From NCBI GenBank assembly GCA_002704825.1, contig PAIY01000221.1, positions 1-56,925 of the forward strand: a stretch of 56,925 nucleotides of DNA, given 5' to 3'. How positions within the stretch are numbered: position 1 is the first letter of the stretch; each line of letters opens with the position of its first letter. The notes under the pieces were generated by a model. It was not told where the DNA came from. It worked only from the letters and a program-made list of their open reading frames with translations, and searched no databases. Positions 45,901-54,514 of the stretch are shown in pieces. The position numbers and the translations under genes are program-made. Source of the DNA: Phycisphaeraceae bacterium. GTDB lineage: Bacteria; Planctomycetota; Phycisphaerae; Phycisphaerales; Phycisphaeraceae.

Positions 45901-48900
45901 CATTGGCGATGGTCAGCGTGTTGCTGCCCAGCGAGACGGTACCACCACCGATGAGGTTACCGATGGTTTCGTTGTTGTTGAGGGTCAGGTCTGCTGAGGC
46001 ATCATTGAGATTCACCTTGACGGTGTCGTCAATAGCAGAACCGCCGGACAATGCCAGGCTACCGCCATTGACCACTGCATCACCGGTGAAGGTGTTGGCA
46101 CCGGAGAGGGTCAGATCGCCATCACCCTCTTTAAACAAGCCACTGCCACCGGAGAGAATCCCCGAAAGCGTCAGGCCGATGCCGGTGTCTTGATCAACAG
46201 TCAGATCGCTGTTGAGTGTGACATTGTTATCCAGGTTGATCCCGTCGACCGTGCCACGGAGCGTGCCGCCGTTGGCGGTGATGGCACTGGTGCCTAAAGC
46301 GTTGTTGTTGGTGACTTCCAGGATGCCGTCGGTGAGTTGGGTGGTGCCCGAGTAGGTATTGGTGCCAGAAAGTGTCAGGGTGCCAGCACCATCTTTTTCA
46401 AGGGTGCCTGCACCTTCGATCACATTGGCAACCGAACCGCTGTTGGCTTTGAGCGAGTTACCACTGATATCGATGGTGCCTGTGCCGGTTCCGGTGAGGA
46501 CATCCACAACCATATCGTCATTGATATCCACACTACCCGTGCCAGTAAGCGTCAGATCATCATCCGCACTGATGGCATTGGCATGATTGAATCGCAGGAG
46601 ACCTTCGTTGACTGTGACACCGTTAACAAAGTTGTTGGTTCCAGTGAGGGTCAACTGACCGCTACCGGACTTGGTGAAATCACCGCCGGTCATATCGCCG
46701 GAGATGGAGGTGGTGCCGGGGTTGCTGATGGTGATCAGATGGTTGGCATCACCACCGGACAGATCGATATCGCCGGAGAGTACGGCATCGATGTCCGCGC
46801 CACCCGCAATGGTGAAGTCGGCATTGACATCAACATCGTTACCAACTTCACCTTCACCTAAGGCTGCAATCGTTCCCCCGTTGATGGTGACGATTCCGTT
46901 ACCCAGGGCAGCATCATTGCCAATCCCCACGGTACCGGCATTGAGTGTGAATCCGTCTGAGAAGGTGTTGGCCCCGGTGAGATTCAATTGACCAGCACCG
47001 GACTTAACCAAGCCCCCCGTTGAGATCACACCAGCCAGAGCGGTGGTTTGATCCGACTCGGTGATGGTGATGGTTCGTGTTCCGCTGTTGAGATTGACCG
47101 CGCCCCCCAGTGTCAGTTCATTGGAACCGGTCACCGCGAAGTTGCCTTCAACCGAAATCGGCACGCCAGCATTGAGAACGCGTGCATCATTGTCCGATTG
47201 CAGATTGCCCGAACCGATGATCAAGGTCGCTTCACTGTTCAGGGCATTGTCATTACCGATGACAAACGTGCCACCGTTGACGTAGACATTGCCATCAACT
47301 GAGCCGGTGATCACAACGGTACCGTCGGAGATGGTGGTGGTGCCTTCGTAGGTGTTGTCACCCGAAAGCGTCAATTGCCCCGTACCGGCATGTTCGAGTT
47401 GACCGCCACCGGCATTGGTGATTTCACCCGCAAAGGTCGTGGTTTGGCTGCCGTCGATAGTCAGCTTGTTGCCTTGCGTATCCAGCACGGTGCCAGCGGC
47501 ACCGGTCAGTGAATCGATGGTCAGATCAACACCGGACATATTCAATTGGGCACCCGCGGTTGTCAGGTTCACGGCTGTGATACCGGTCAAGCCACTGGCG
47601 TTACTCACGGTGACGGCACCGGCATTGACATCCAAGCCTGAAAGTGTGTTGGCACCGGAGAGAATCACTGTACCCGCTCCGCTTTTACCCAGCGTGCCGT
47701 TAGACAAACTGCCCGAAAGCGTGGTCTGTGTGTTGCTGGCGGTCAATGTATGCGTGCCGGCGTTGAGGTCCATGTCACCGCTGAGTGTCATGTTGTTGCC
47801 TGAAACGGTGAAGTCGCCAGTCACGCTGGTGTCATTGGCAATGGTGCGTACATCGTTGTCAGACTCAAGGGTGCCGCCTGCGATGTTGAGCGTACCGCCG
47901 ATACCCAAAGCACTGTCGTTACCGACGACAATGGTGCCTGCGTTGAGGGTGGTATCGCCGGTGTAGGTATTGGTGCCGGTGAGGGTGAGGATACCCGCAT
48001 CATTCTTGACCATTGCCCCACTGCCGGAGATCACGCCGGATGCGGCCGTGTCGTTGTCACCGGTGAAAGTCAGTTGGTTGTTGTTGGTGATGTTGCCGGA
48101 CAACGCCAGGTCACCCGAAGCTGCGTTGATATCCAGGTCAACGATCGAGCTGGTGACCAGATCATTTTCGATGGTCTGGGTGTTGGTGGTATTGTTGATG
48201 ATGGCAGCGGACAAGGTGTCGTTAAACTCAATTGAGTCGCCTGCACTGGTGATCGTGAAGATGTTGTCACCCTGGAAGACAATGCCCCCCACGTTACTGT
48301 ACGGCGCTTCATCAGCATCAACCGCGTAGTTCTGTCCCGAACCGGTGCCTTCAAAAATCAGGATCAAATCCTGTGCATCACTTTGCACGCCATCGGGATC
48401 GTTATCCCAATCCGCTTCGGTGGAGAAGTTGCCGTTGCCACCGATCCAGACGGCTTCGACCTGTTCCATGGAGGTGAGGATAAGGTTGTTATTGACGATG
48501 GAGGCTTCGAAGCTGAAACCTGCAATGTCTTCTTCGATGTTGGCGCCAGCGTTGGTCACGCCGCCGGTGGTTGATGCGATGATGAATTCTTCACCAGCGA
48601 TCATGCTGCTGCCAGCCAGTTCTTCAATATCCAGAATGGCGCCGTTGGCAAGAGTTAATGTACCGTCGATGTTGAGTTGGTCGTAGGTCGCTGCACCAGC
48701 GATGTAACCGATATTCGAATAAATCCGGCCGCCAGCTTCAACGTCAACATTGCCGTTGATGTTGAAGGTTTCAGCACTGTCGGTGGTCGGATCGTCCGAG
48801 TCCACTGCGGTGATTTCGCCGCCGGACTGCACGGTGACGTCAGCGTTGACGTTACCTTGGCCGCCGAGGATACCCGTGTTGCCCACGGTCACATCACTGA

Positions 48901-51202
48901 CGATGCTGCCACCGCTGGCAATGAGCAGCGCGCCGGAGTTCACGTTGGTCGGGCCGGTGTAGGTGTTGGCGCCGGAGAACTTGACGATACCCGGAGGCGT
49001 GTCGGTCAAATCATTCTGGGCGTCAGCATCAATGCCCACACCGCCTGCACCACTGATCACACCTGCGAAGGTCGTGTCAGCAAGGTTGTCGTCAAAGTTG
49101 GCTGCATTGAGGCTCAGCACTTGGCCATCCGCAATAACAACTGACGAGTTGGCAACACCATTGAGTTCACCGACTGCCTGACTTTGGCTGACGGTGAAGG
49201 TTGCATTGCTGCTGGTCAGGCTGACGGTGCTGTCGGTATTGACAGCCAAGCCTGCAGCCGAGTTGGCGATGAACTCACCATTATTAATGATGATGTCGCC
49301 TGCAGCACTGGAGTCGCTGGTCACGTTGACAGTACCACCATCGATGGTGATGTCGCCACGGAAGACACCACTGCCGCTGTTGTTGTCACCGGTGAGTTCA
49401 AGCAAACCGGCACCGGCTTTGACCAGATCAGTGTCTGCATCGAGAATGCCGCGGATGTTCACTTCGTCGGATGCGTTGACGACGGTGATGGTGCGGGAGG
49501 TGCTGGTGACATCACTGCCGTAGACATCGTCATTGTCAACAGACGATGCATCCAGGGAAACGGTACCTGCCAGATCGACCTTGCCGACAAACGACACATC
49601 GCCGCCGATTTGCATGTCGTTGGCCAGGGTGTTGGTGCCTCCCACAGCCGAGTTATCCAGCGTACCTTTGTTAAAGACGATCACACCATCACCAAAGGCA
49701 TTGTTGTTGTCGTAAACAACGGTCGGGGCCATGTCGACGGTGGTGTCCCAGAGGGTGTTCTGCTGATCCAGAGCGTTGGCATTGTTACCGATGACGGTTG
49801 CCAGCGAGTAGGAGTTGGCAGCACCGGTCGTGGGATCGGTGTCAAAGTTGAAGGTCACCGTGCCGTCGGTCAGCAGGACGAGCCCGCCTGCATCACCGGG
49901 CTCGTTGTTTTCATCCGGGGTAGCGGTGTCGATGATGGTCCCTGCAAAGGTGGAGTTACCCGTGCCACCGACGATGAGGATGCTGGTCCCCAGGTTGATG
50001 GTCGAACCGGCAGCAGCGTTGATCGTGCCGATCTGTTCGTTGTCCGAATTCATGAGCAAAGTCGCACCGTCGGCAACACTGACACTGCCTGTATTGGACA
50101 TGGCGTTGCCGTTTTCAAACTCGACGGTACCACTGTTGATGTTCAAGGTCATGAACGTGTTGGTGCCCGCGAGGATCAGGTTACCCGATGTCTGGACATC
50201 AACGATGGCAGAGGAACCGAGAATGTTGCTCAGTACATCGACGGTGGTGGTTGCCCCACCGTCAATGGTCAGGGTGCTCGAACCGGTCATGGAGATATTG
50301 CTGTCATCAAAAGTCAGGTCACCGGCAGCAGCATCAAGCGTCAAATCGCCCGAGGCTTTGATGTCCACGAGAAGCAGTTGGCCGATGGGTTCAGCACCTT
50401 CTCCAAAGTCATAACTGCCCTGCAATGTTGAGTTATTGGTAATCGAACCGCCAGCATCAATACCGATGGCATTACCGTCGAGGACGAAGCCCTGCGCGGT
50501 GTTGTCAAAGGTGATACTGTGATACGCCGTGTTGGCGGTCTGGTCCATGTTCACGGTCGTGTTGGTGGTGCCGGCAAACTGCAGGGAGTCGCCTGCAAGT
50601 GGCGCAGCCTGGTATAGCCAGTTCTGATAGTTCGTCAGATTAGAGTCACTACCGTCACCACTCCAGATAACGATCGGGTTATCGCCGATTGAGATCGAAC
50701 CATAAACCAGCGTCGTGGCTGGCGCACCGCCGTTTAACGCAAAAGCGGATAACTCTGAAGTCGTTGATTCAAGCACTATGCCGTAACGATTGTTACCAGC
50801 GCCCGTGGTGTCGATCTGGAAAGTGGCCAGGTCTGCAGTCGTGATGGCAATGTCGTTACTGTTTGGCGTGGAAACCGAGTAGGAAATCTCACGGTCATTA
50901 ACACCGTTTTCATCATCCGCAGCTCCTGAAAAACCACCCGCGAATACCGTACCGGTGGTCAGGTCAACGGAGTTGGCGACGAAAGTCGGTCCTGCCAAAT
51001 CCCCCCCGAGGACCACATTCAGCAACATGCCGTCAATTTCCTGCCCCCCCCCATTGGTCACAGAAAGGTCGACCGTGATTATTTCGCCAGCAGAATTAGC
51101 TGAGTGATCCCCAACCGTAATGGTTAATTCAGCCTGCGCAACAGAGCTCATCACTCCTGCAAAAGCCAGAAATACAACCGCCAAACGACCTAATTTGAAC
51201 AT
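39914..51202 (-). CDS. giant autotransporter with beta-strand repeat passenger and C-terminal barrel
   Basis: A 3,762-residue type V secreted surface protein. A signal peptide (MFKLGRLAVVFLAFAGVMSSVAQA) is followed by a cohesin-like domain (about 25-175, starting LTITVGDHSANSAGEIITVDLSVTN). The passenger has three modules, each opening with a W-G...W motif (near 180, 919 and 2179). Each is built of dozens of beta-strand repeats of the form G(S/A)GxLTLSGxNTYTGxTTIxxGTL, the passenger-associated repeat type. Modules 2 and 3 are colinear and similar. A helical linker (about 3400-3485) leads to an autotransporter beta-barrel (from about 3489) ending in YEF, with a terminal aromatic as in outer-membrane barrels. 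Composition is Gly/Thr/Asn/Asp-rich with very few cysteines. It probably serves adhesion or surface coating. The dockerin gene upstream is co-directional. Confidence 0.92.
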   Translation of the reverse strand: MFKLGRLAVVFLAFAGVMSSVAQAELTITVGDHSANSAGEIITVDLSVTNGGGQEIDGMLLNVVLGGDLAGPTFVANSVDLTTGTVFAGGFSGAADDENGVNDREISYSVSTPNSNDIAITTADLATFQIDTTGAGNNRYGIVLESTTSELSAFALNGGAPATTLVYGSISIGDNPIVIWSGDGSDSNLTNYQNWLYQAAPLAGDSLQFAGTTNTTVNMDQTANTAYHSITFDNTAQGFVLDGNAIGIDAGGSITNNSTLQGSYDFGEGAEPIGQLLLVDIKASGDLTLDAAAGDLTFDDSNISMTGSSTLTIDGGATTTVDVLSNILGSSAIVDVQTSGNLILAGTNTFMTLNINSGTVEFENGNAMSNTGSVSVADGATLLMNSDNEQIGTINAAAGSTINLGTSILIVGGTGNSTFAGTIIDTATPDENNEPGDAGGLVLLTDGTVTFNFDTDPTTGAANSYSLATVIGNNANALDQQNTLWDTTVDMAPTVVYDNNNAFGDGVIVFNKGTLDNSAVGGTNTLANDMQIGGDVSFVGKVDLAGTVSLDASSVDNDDVYGSDVTSTSRTITVVNASDEVNIRGILDADTDLVKAGAGLLELTGDNNSGSGVFRGDITIDGGTVNVTSDSSAAGDIIINNGEFIANSAAGLAVNTDSTVSLTSSNATFTVSQSQAVGELNGVANSSVVIADGQVLSLNAANFDDNLADTTFAGVISGAGGVGIDADAQNDLTDTPPGIVKFSGANTYTGPTNVNSGALLIASGGSIVSDVTVGNTGILGGQGNVNADVTVQSGGEITAVDSDDPTTDSAETFNINGNVDVEAGGRIYSNIGYIAGAATYDQLNIDGTLTLANGAILDIEELAGSSMIAGEEFIIASTTGGVTNAGANIEEDIAGFSFEASIVNNNLILTSMEQVEAVWIGGNGNFSTEADWDNDPDGVQSDAQDLILIFEGTGSGQNYAVDADEAPYSNVGGIVFQGDNIFTITSAGDSIEFNDTLSAAIINNTTNTQTIENDLVTSSIVDLDINAASGDLALSGNITNNNQLTFTGDNDTAASGVISGSGAMVKNDAGILTLTGTNTYTGDTTLNAGTIVVGNDSALGIGGTLNIAGGTLESDNDVRTIANDTSVTGDFTVSGNNMTLSGDMDLNAGTHTLTASNTQTTLSGSLSNGTLGKSGAGTVILSGANTLSGLDVNAGAVTVSNASGLTGITAVNLTTAGAQLNMSGVDLTIDSLTGAAGTVLDTQGNKLTIDGSQTTTFAGEITNAGGGQLEHAGTGQLTLSGDNTYEGTTTISDGTVVITGSVDGNVYVNGGTFVIGNDNALNSEATLIIGSGNLQSDNDARVLNAGVPISVEGNFAVTGSNELTLGGAVNLNSGTRTITITESDQTTALAGVISTGGLVKSGAGQLNLTGANTFSDGFTLNAGTVGIGNDAALGNGIVTINGGTIAALGEGEVGNDVDVNADFTIAGGADIDAVLSGDIDLSGGDANHLITISNPGTTSISGDMTGGDFTKSGSGQLTLTGTNNFVNGVTVNEGLLRFNHANAISADDDLTLTGTGSVDINDDMVVDVLTGTGTGTIDISGNSLKANSGSVANVIEGAGTLEKDGAGTLTLSGTNTYSGTTQLTDGILEVTNNNALGTSAITANGGTLRGTVDGINLDNNVTLNSDLTVDQDTGIGLTLSGILSGGSGLFKEGDGDLTLSGANTFTGDAVVNGGSLALSGGSAIDDTVKVNLNDASADLTLNNNETIGNLIGGGTVSLGSNTLTIANADGSVYGGVISGTGGLTVDSTDETFILSGANTYTGDTTITDGTLLTAGSGVIADTSDVNVTGTLTLGGSETVGDLSGSGTVDNGGNSFTFGDDEDTTFSGILSGAGDVTYQGSGVFTHSGDSTYTGDTNINGGTFNVTGTLDSTALTILNGATLQLSKAGGSSLVNDANIEVTNGTFDVDTDQQIADLDQSANGTTELAADLTISGDTESTSEIAGSVTGTGDLNIAGETTVNLTGTNSSTGSTNVSGNNENEVASYNIQGTSSAGTLNINSFGQVDLTGTAGDVNVNNNGLLRTTQGAVDTATINGDLTVSDGGTLDVDISNNNGTLTNDVYNVDGNVNLLANAIVAINDIGPSAVALGNAFEFVTYTGTNDGAANMDQVRLQESLSDVAFSMSDNGSGLTLTAIEVQDIVWDGEGNDGLFSTTNNWDDDVNGVTFNTDTAGAYDLEGFGLTFSGASNNGGNITADNGGNGAITDYINIASIQFLDTTEDMTLSGLDLNFIDDQTTDIINNSSNNHNIDNNIVTGNTAMTISANTADLFFEGTIQNDGGITVTGGNDTYLNDVVSGDGSLSKTGSGTLELTAANTYTGGTTMAAGRVIISDVNSFGTGDLALNGGTLESNGVATIGNDTTIGGNVTFDGSNMDFTGSVDLGSTNASRTLTMDAGTDVTFSNVLSGSNNLIKDGDGGLILSGENSHTGNITVNDGNLTLSGNAAMGDAALLTVNDDGDTNTGSVTVTGDETIGALTGDGTVDLTGSELTLAGSQTAVFTGVLTNDSDGSVTYSGTGSQTLAGDNTYTGDTTVTSGTLVITGSVDGNVNVAGGTFVVGADDAIADGKTLNIASGNIQSNDDARNLSSGVAVNVNGNVNVTGSNDLQLGGDVDLNSGTRTVDVNDAATTLTLSGDISNGRIVKDGAGELLLSGDNAMADVFTNPGIQLNEGQLTLGSDTALGTGSLHVTGGTIASNNNLRIIANAMAVYGDFSFAGSNLEMSGDISLRDNSNIAGTDTDHTVTVNNQTTLSGDITGGDLTIAGTGTLSLSGNNDFTNGVTVTAAILSVDGVDALADDDSLTINGGTVDINAATTVSDLAGTSGTLNLDADLTFGDDTSNELASTITGAGGLIFNGTGTQTISGDNSEFTGDTTLNSGTTVAGSNTAFGTGTIIANGGTLRSGETAVTLGNDITLDADTTFRGSSQLTLTGVITGENTFTKNDSNTVILTGASDFDTLAILGGEVILNHTGGGTLASDTGLTIANTGSTLTLGVDQTFGFVNTNADTQINLGANTLTIDYDGGDNSMAGEIAGTGGFVKEGTNELTFSGTNTYTGPTTINEGILSLAGGNAIADTGDVIVNAGGTLNLDADETIGSLATGTTDSLQDTALVELGSFNLTIADLESDTVFAGIIQDTADAGTVTYNSSNTMKFVNANTFGRLDITAGTIDMDDSLLSGQDVFDGDVNINGGTLIGEGGIGGALNLISGTLSIGHDSTGTITVGGDFNAAADGNMIFELTGGQHDIVKNDVDGSDVLSVDGNVVLANGTTLTLVLNDDDDLAEEGDFYDIILAGGTLTAGDLTLIDAALIQTSYEVIDGDTLRVTLENLLDFGEATTGSVNPLIGQALVLVAEAADNGNAEADALVEALGDLDQEGLNQYVKELNDGIDVSVLASRNILQLIQTFSQVLSNHLTARRSGMPVFAQQGDTTMLAGLTDDPHTLAQVAAQQDEAAPRTVPMQEWAAFGKLYGLFSDQETTSGRTGYSSDAVGIQLGMDYQVNENLIVGLSLDYTSTDVTFDSGYGDMDTDSFRVGPFASYFTDKWFIDASLTFGIHSSESTRNDTSTGAHDGDFDATDITLYLGGGYDFKLSEAWTLTPTASLRYTYYNRDAYTETGTGGIAYEEYDINTLHSRLGVRLAYQLNAMDLLMIPELMIGWEHEYLGEGDTVNGTFSGVGAFNVNTGNPDEDSVFFGAGLTAIVDEQWTTFIRYEGNVSADGETHGISGGVRYEF

Positions 51203-51267
51203 GGAATTGCCCCATTCATGATGGAAATTCAGAGCTTATCAACCCAAAGTACTGGAATTCTTCTATA

Positions 51268-51289
51268 TAAAGTCATGTCAATGACTTTA
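51268..51289. promoter_or_regulatory. TAAAGTCAT palindrome upstream of the autotransporter
   Basis: Perfect nine-base arms TAAAGTCAT and ATGACTTTA separated by GTCA, 66 bases upstream of the start codon. A second inverted repeat (ATCGTAC/GTACGAT) lies at about 51308-51334. These are candidate operator sites or the end of the upstream transcript; neither has a T run. Confidence 0.4.
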
Positions 51290-51357
51290 CAGATTTTACT
51301 GAAGCAATCGTACCCCGCAACATGACGTACGATTTTATCTGACACGAACACCTCAGC

Positions 51358-54342
51358 CTACTCAACCAACAGCAGTTGAACACGGTTTTCTTGATCCTCA
51401 GCCAGTAAACTACCTGTGATCGTATTCTGACCAGTTGATTGGTTACTTGTGTAAGCCGAGTAGGCTAACGCAGCCTGCTGAACTGGACTCATCAAATTAA
51501 TGACTGATGGCAATGATTCGACTGACAACTCAGATACCGCCTGGGGTGCGTCAATCAATTGCAACGCCGAGAAACCGCTGCGAAGATTACTCCACATGGC
51601 ACTGATGTCAAAAATGTTTACCGAACCATCGCGATTCACATCGTAACGATCGGTGATGTCGCCATTGTTGCCATGCAGATTCGACCAGGCGCCGGAGATG
51701 TCAAAAATGTTGATATTGGCATTGCTGGCGCTATCGCCTGACTCCCCGACAGCGTTGCCAAAATAAAACACATCATCACTGTCCAAACCCGTGTTGAGGT
51801 TGGCAGCGAGTGTGACTTGCAACCATTTGTGTGTAATCTGTTCATTGGTAAACGTGATGGTGATTCGATCTGAACCGTCAACACCTTCACCTTGTCGCAC
51901 AGTCACTTCCAATGGTGCGACAATCGTTGACCATGAATCTGGCGTGTCGTCGTTGCCGGTAACAAATGTAAAATCATCTGCGGAAATCGTTCCCGGCGAG
52001 GTGAGCCCAACAACATCAATCATGATGCCGTTGACACCGTAACGGAAATTGGAATAGTTTGCGAAAGTGGCAGTCTGACCTGGCAACAAAGCGGACTTGT
52101 CCGTTGCAATGGCATTATCATCCGACACGTTGGCGGCAATATTGTTCCCGTCGTATGAACTGTTGTTGTAGAACAGATACCGTCCCGCCACCTCGACATC
52201 ACGCAGGCCGAAGTCGACGTTGGTTTGGTCGACTGCACCGTCAAGCAGCATGTCTGCTGGATCGCTGGTGGTCTGGAATGTGCCATCGGGGAGTTGGATA
52301 CGGACGCGGTAGGTGTCGCTGATCACGTTGGAGAAGGTGTAGCTGCCATCCGTGGAATAAACACTGTCTACAGGGTTGTCCAGATCAGAGGTGGCATACA
52401 ACTCGACGAGGACACCCAGCCCGCCGTTCCATGCAGTGAGATCCAATGCATCACCATCACCTGCATCGTAGGCACCGTCGAAGTTTTCATCGACGAAGAC
52501 CGAGCCGGAGATGGAGTTGGATAGATCGGCTTCGATGCCGGTGACGAAGTTATAGTTGTAGACCACGCCAGTGGTGCCGTCACTGTTGCCATCACCCGTA
52601 CTGGAGATTTCGATATAGTAGGTACCGGCTGTCATGGCAGAGATGGTTTGGTTCAGTGATCCAGATGCTGATGTGAAGGTGTAACTTGGCGTGTCTGCCA
52701 AAGTGCCATCAAAAAGATAGAAGTTAACGGTGATCTCATCACCGCTGATCACGCTACCAAGCACCAACACGTCTGCATTGGAACCAAGCGTGAAGGACTT
52801 CCAATCGGCGTCGCCCGTCTCATGAATGCTCAGGTTGTAATGGCGACTGCCTGCAATGACATTGCTCGGAGCATCGGTGGAGCTGTCATCGTCTTCGTAT
52901 GCGTCGATGATCAGCAGCTTGTCTTCGTATGTTTCATCACTGGTTTGCCCGGCCTCGTCAACTGCTACGACGCGGACATCATAGGTTCCACCTTCAAGTG
53001 CGGAGAGCTTGCTGCCATCGAGTGTCCAGTTGCCACTACCGTCGATGGTGAAGTCGCCATTGGCAAGCGTGAAGGTTTGCGATGCAAAGGTCAGATCGTT
53101 GGCATGGGAAATGGTGATGCTCATCGTATCGAGTGTCTGATCGATGACCGTGCCGGTGATCGTGGGCGTGGTGTCGCTGGTGGTTTGATCCGTAACAGTG
53201 ACCTGTGGATCAGTTGAGTCGACTTCGAAGAGTTCTTCCACATCAGTGACCAGTGGCACGCCCGCTGTGTTCATAATTCCTACAGCAACTGCAGTCAAGG
53301 TGTAATCACCATCTGCAAGTTCAATCACATCATCCAGCCCGGTAATCTGGTAGACACCACCGCCTGCATCGACCAATGAGACACCTGCGAAATCTTCCCA
53401 GTCGTTATCCGTATTGACATCCAGATCCGAGATCACAATCGTCTCAACGCCGTTAACCACGCGAACCAAGGTGAAGTCCGAAAGTGAAAATTCCGCGGCA
53501 TCCACATTTGTGGTGGTGATGTCAATGCTGCTGAAGGTTGAAGCGATGTCTGCGTCACCGGCAAGATCAGGCAAGTCCTCGATACTCAGCGTTGCAGCTT
53601 CAACAACGTGAAAGGTCAGCGAAGTGACATCGGGGGATGATGTTTCGACAACGCCGTCGGTAACCGTGTGCGTGACAAGGGACGGTTGATCATCTGCCGT
53701 ACTGGTGAATGTCAGGACGTAATCACCGACAGTGCTGGGCAAGGTAATTTCCAATGAACCGATGTACCAACCAGTGAAGGCCCCAGCGTCCGTCATGTCA
53801 TCTGTATCGCGGTTATCCAGCCCAACGGTTGCAGCGCTGACAAAATAATCGTCCGCCGTGCTATCGACGGTGTCATCTGAAAAGTTGAACACATCACCGG
53901 AGGTGTTGGGAAAGAGCGTGGTGTTGCGAAGCCATTCGTCGAGTGTGATGTCGGTGTCCGTGCCGGTGAGATTCAGATCAAAGCTATATAACGTGTCATC
54001 CGTCAGGTCACCATCGGTGCCATCATGGGTCACATAAAAGTCAATCGTAAAACTGTCTGCCTGGCTGGCGTAGACATCGCTGCCATCGACCACGTATGCA
54101 GACGGGGAACCGGTTGGATTGACCACCATCTCAATGGCCACACTGAGCAACTGTCGGGATTCGAGTGGTTGGATGTAGGCAGCACGACGGGCGTTTAAGC
54201 GACGTCTGCCGGCGGACTGCTCATCCAGACCACAACGACGTAACACGCGCGTCATCAGGCTGCGGAGCTTGGTTCTGATTCGGGGCATCTTGTTCAGTCT
54301 CACTGGTGCTCTCTCTACATGTTCAAACCGTGGCCGGTTCAT
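51358..54342 (-). CDS. large secreted LEPR-XLL-type protein with PPC, SdrD-B-like and dockerin domains
   Basis: A 994-residue extracellular protein. The basic head ends in IQPLESRQLLSVA (about 58-70), a variant of the LEPRxLLS motif found at the start of many planctomycete surface proteins. A first beta domain (about 70-240) is followed by Ig-like regions (to about 500), a pre-peptidase C-terminal-like domain (YEDDDSS...DADWKSFTL), an SdrD-B-like domain (ISGSVFVDENFDGAYDAGD...), and a further beta region. A dockerin pair is at about 870-925; the second calcium loop DVNRDGSVNIFD is canonical and the first is degenerate. About 75 residues follow the dockerin, which is unusual. The start could also be ATG 54288. 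It lies 155 bases upstream of the autotransporter gene. Confidence 0.85.
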   Translation of the reverse strand: MNRPRFEHVERAPVRLNKMPRIRTKLRSLMTRVLRRCGLDEQSAGRRRLNARRAAYIQPLESRQLLSVAIEMVVNPTGSPSAYVVDGSDVYASQADSFTIDFYVTHDGTDGDLTDDTLYSFDLNLTGTDTDITLDEWLRNTTLFPNTSGDVFNFSDDTVDSTADDYFVSAATVGLDNRDTDDMTDAGAFTGWYIGSLEITLPSTVGDYVLTFTSTADDQPSLVTHTVTDGVVETSSPDVTSLTFHVVEAATLSIEDLPDLAGDADIASTFSSIDITTTNVDAAEFSLSDFTLVRVVNGVETIVISDLDVNTDNDWEDFAGVSLVDAGGGVYQITGLDDVIELADGDYTLTAVAVGIMNTAGVPLVTDVEELFEVDSTDPQVTVTDQTTSDTTPTITGTVIDQTLDTMSITISHANDLTFASQTFTLANGDFTIDGSGNWTLDGSKLSALEGGTYDVRVVAVDEAGQTSDETYEDKLLIIDAYEDDDSSTDAPSNVIAGSRHYNLSIHETGDADWKSFTLGSNADVLVLGSVISGDEITVNFYLFDGTLADTPSYTFTSASGSLNQTISAMTAGTYYIEISSTGDGNSDGTTGVVYNYNFVTGIEADLSNSISGSVFVDENFDGAYDAGDGDALDLTAWNGGLGVLVELYATSDLDNPVDSVYSTDGSYTFSNVISDTYRVRIQLPDGTFQTTSDPADMLLDGAVDQTNVDFGLRDVEVAGRYLFYNNSSYDGNNIAANVSDDNAIATDKSALLPGQTATFANYSNFRYGVNGIMIDVVGLTSPGTISADDFTFVTGNDDTPDSWSTIVAPLEVTVRQGEGVDGSDRITITFTNEQITHKWLQVTLAANLNTGLDSDDVFYFGNAVGESGDSASNANINIFDISGAWSNLHGNNGDITDRYDVNRDGSVNIFDISAMWSNLRSGFSALQLIDAPQAVSELSVESLPSVINLMSPVQQAALAYSAYTSNQSTGQNTITGSLLAEDQENRVQLLLVE

Positions 54343-54514
54343 GCTTTAGCGGGTGGGCTTTATTGTACCGACCCATTGCAGGTCGTGCTTTAGCTTTTGA
54401 CTATCGCGGACAGTCTTTTACAGGTGGGAGCTCTATTTTAGTCCGATTCATAGGCAAAGGTCAATGTTATAACCCAAGTCTTGCCGGATATAACGATTGT
54501 GGGCCTTTGATCGG

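Noticed and set aside
49184..50431. Plus-strand 415-codon open frame opposite the autotransporter gene, and several others of 100-230 codons nearby
   Set aside because: They are shadows of the repetitive Gly/Thr/Asn codon pattern of the large gene; the peptides show no domains and the opposite frame has clear signal peptide, repeats and barrel.
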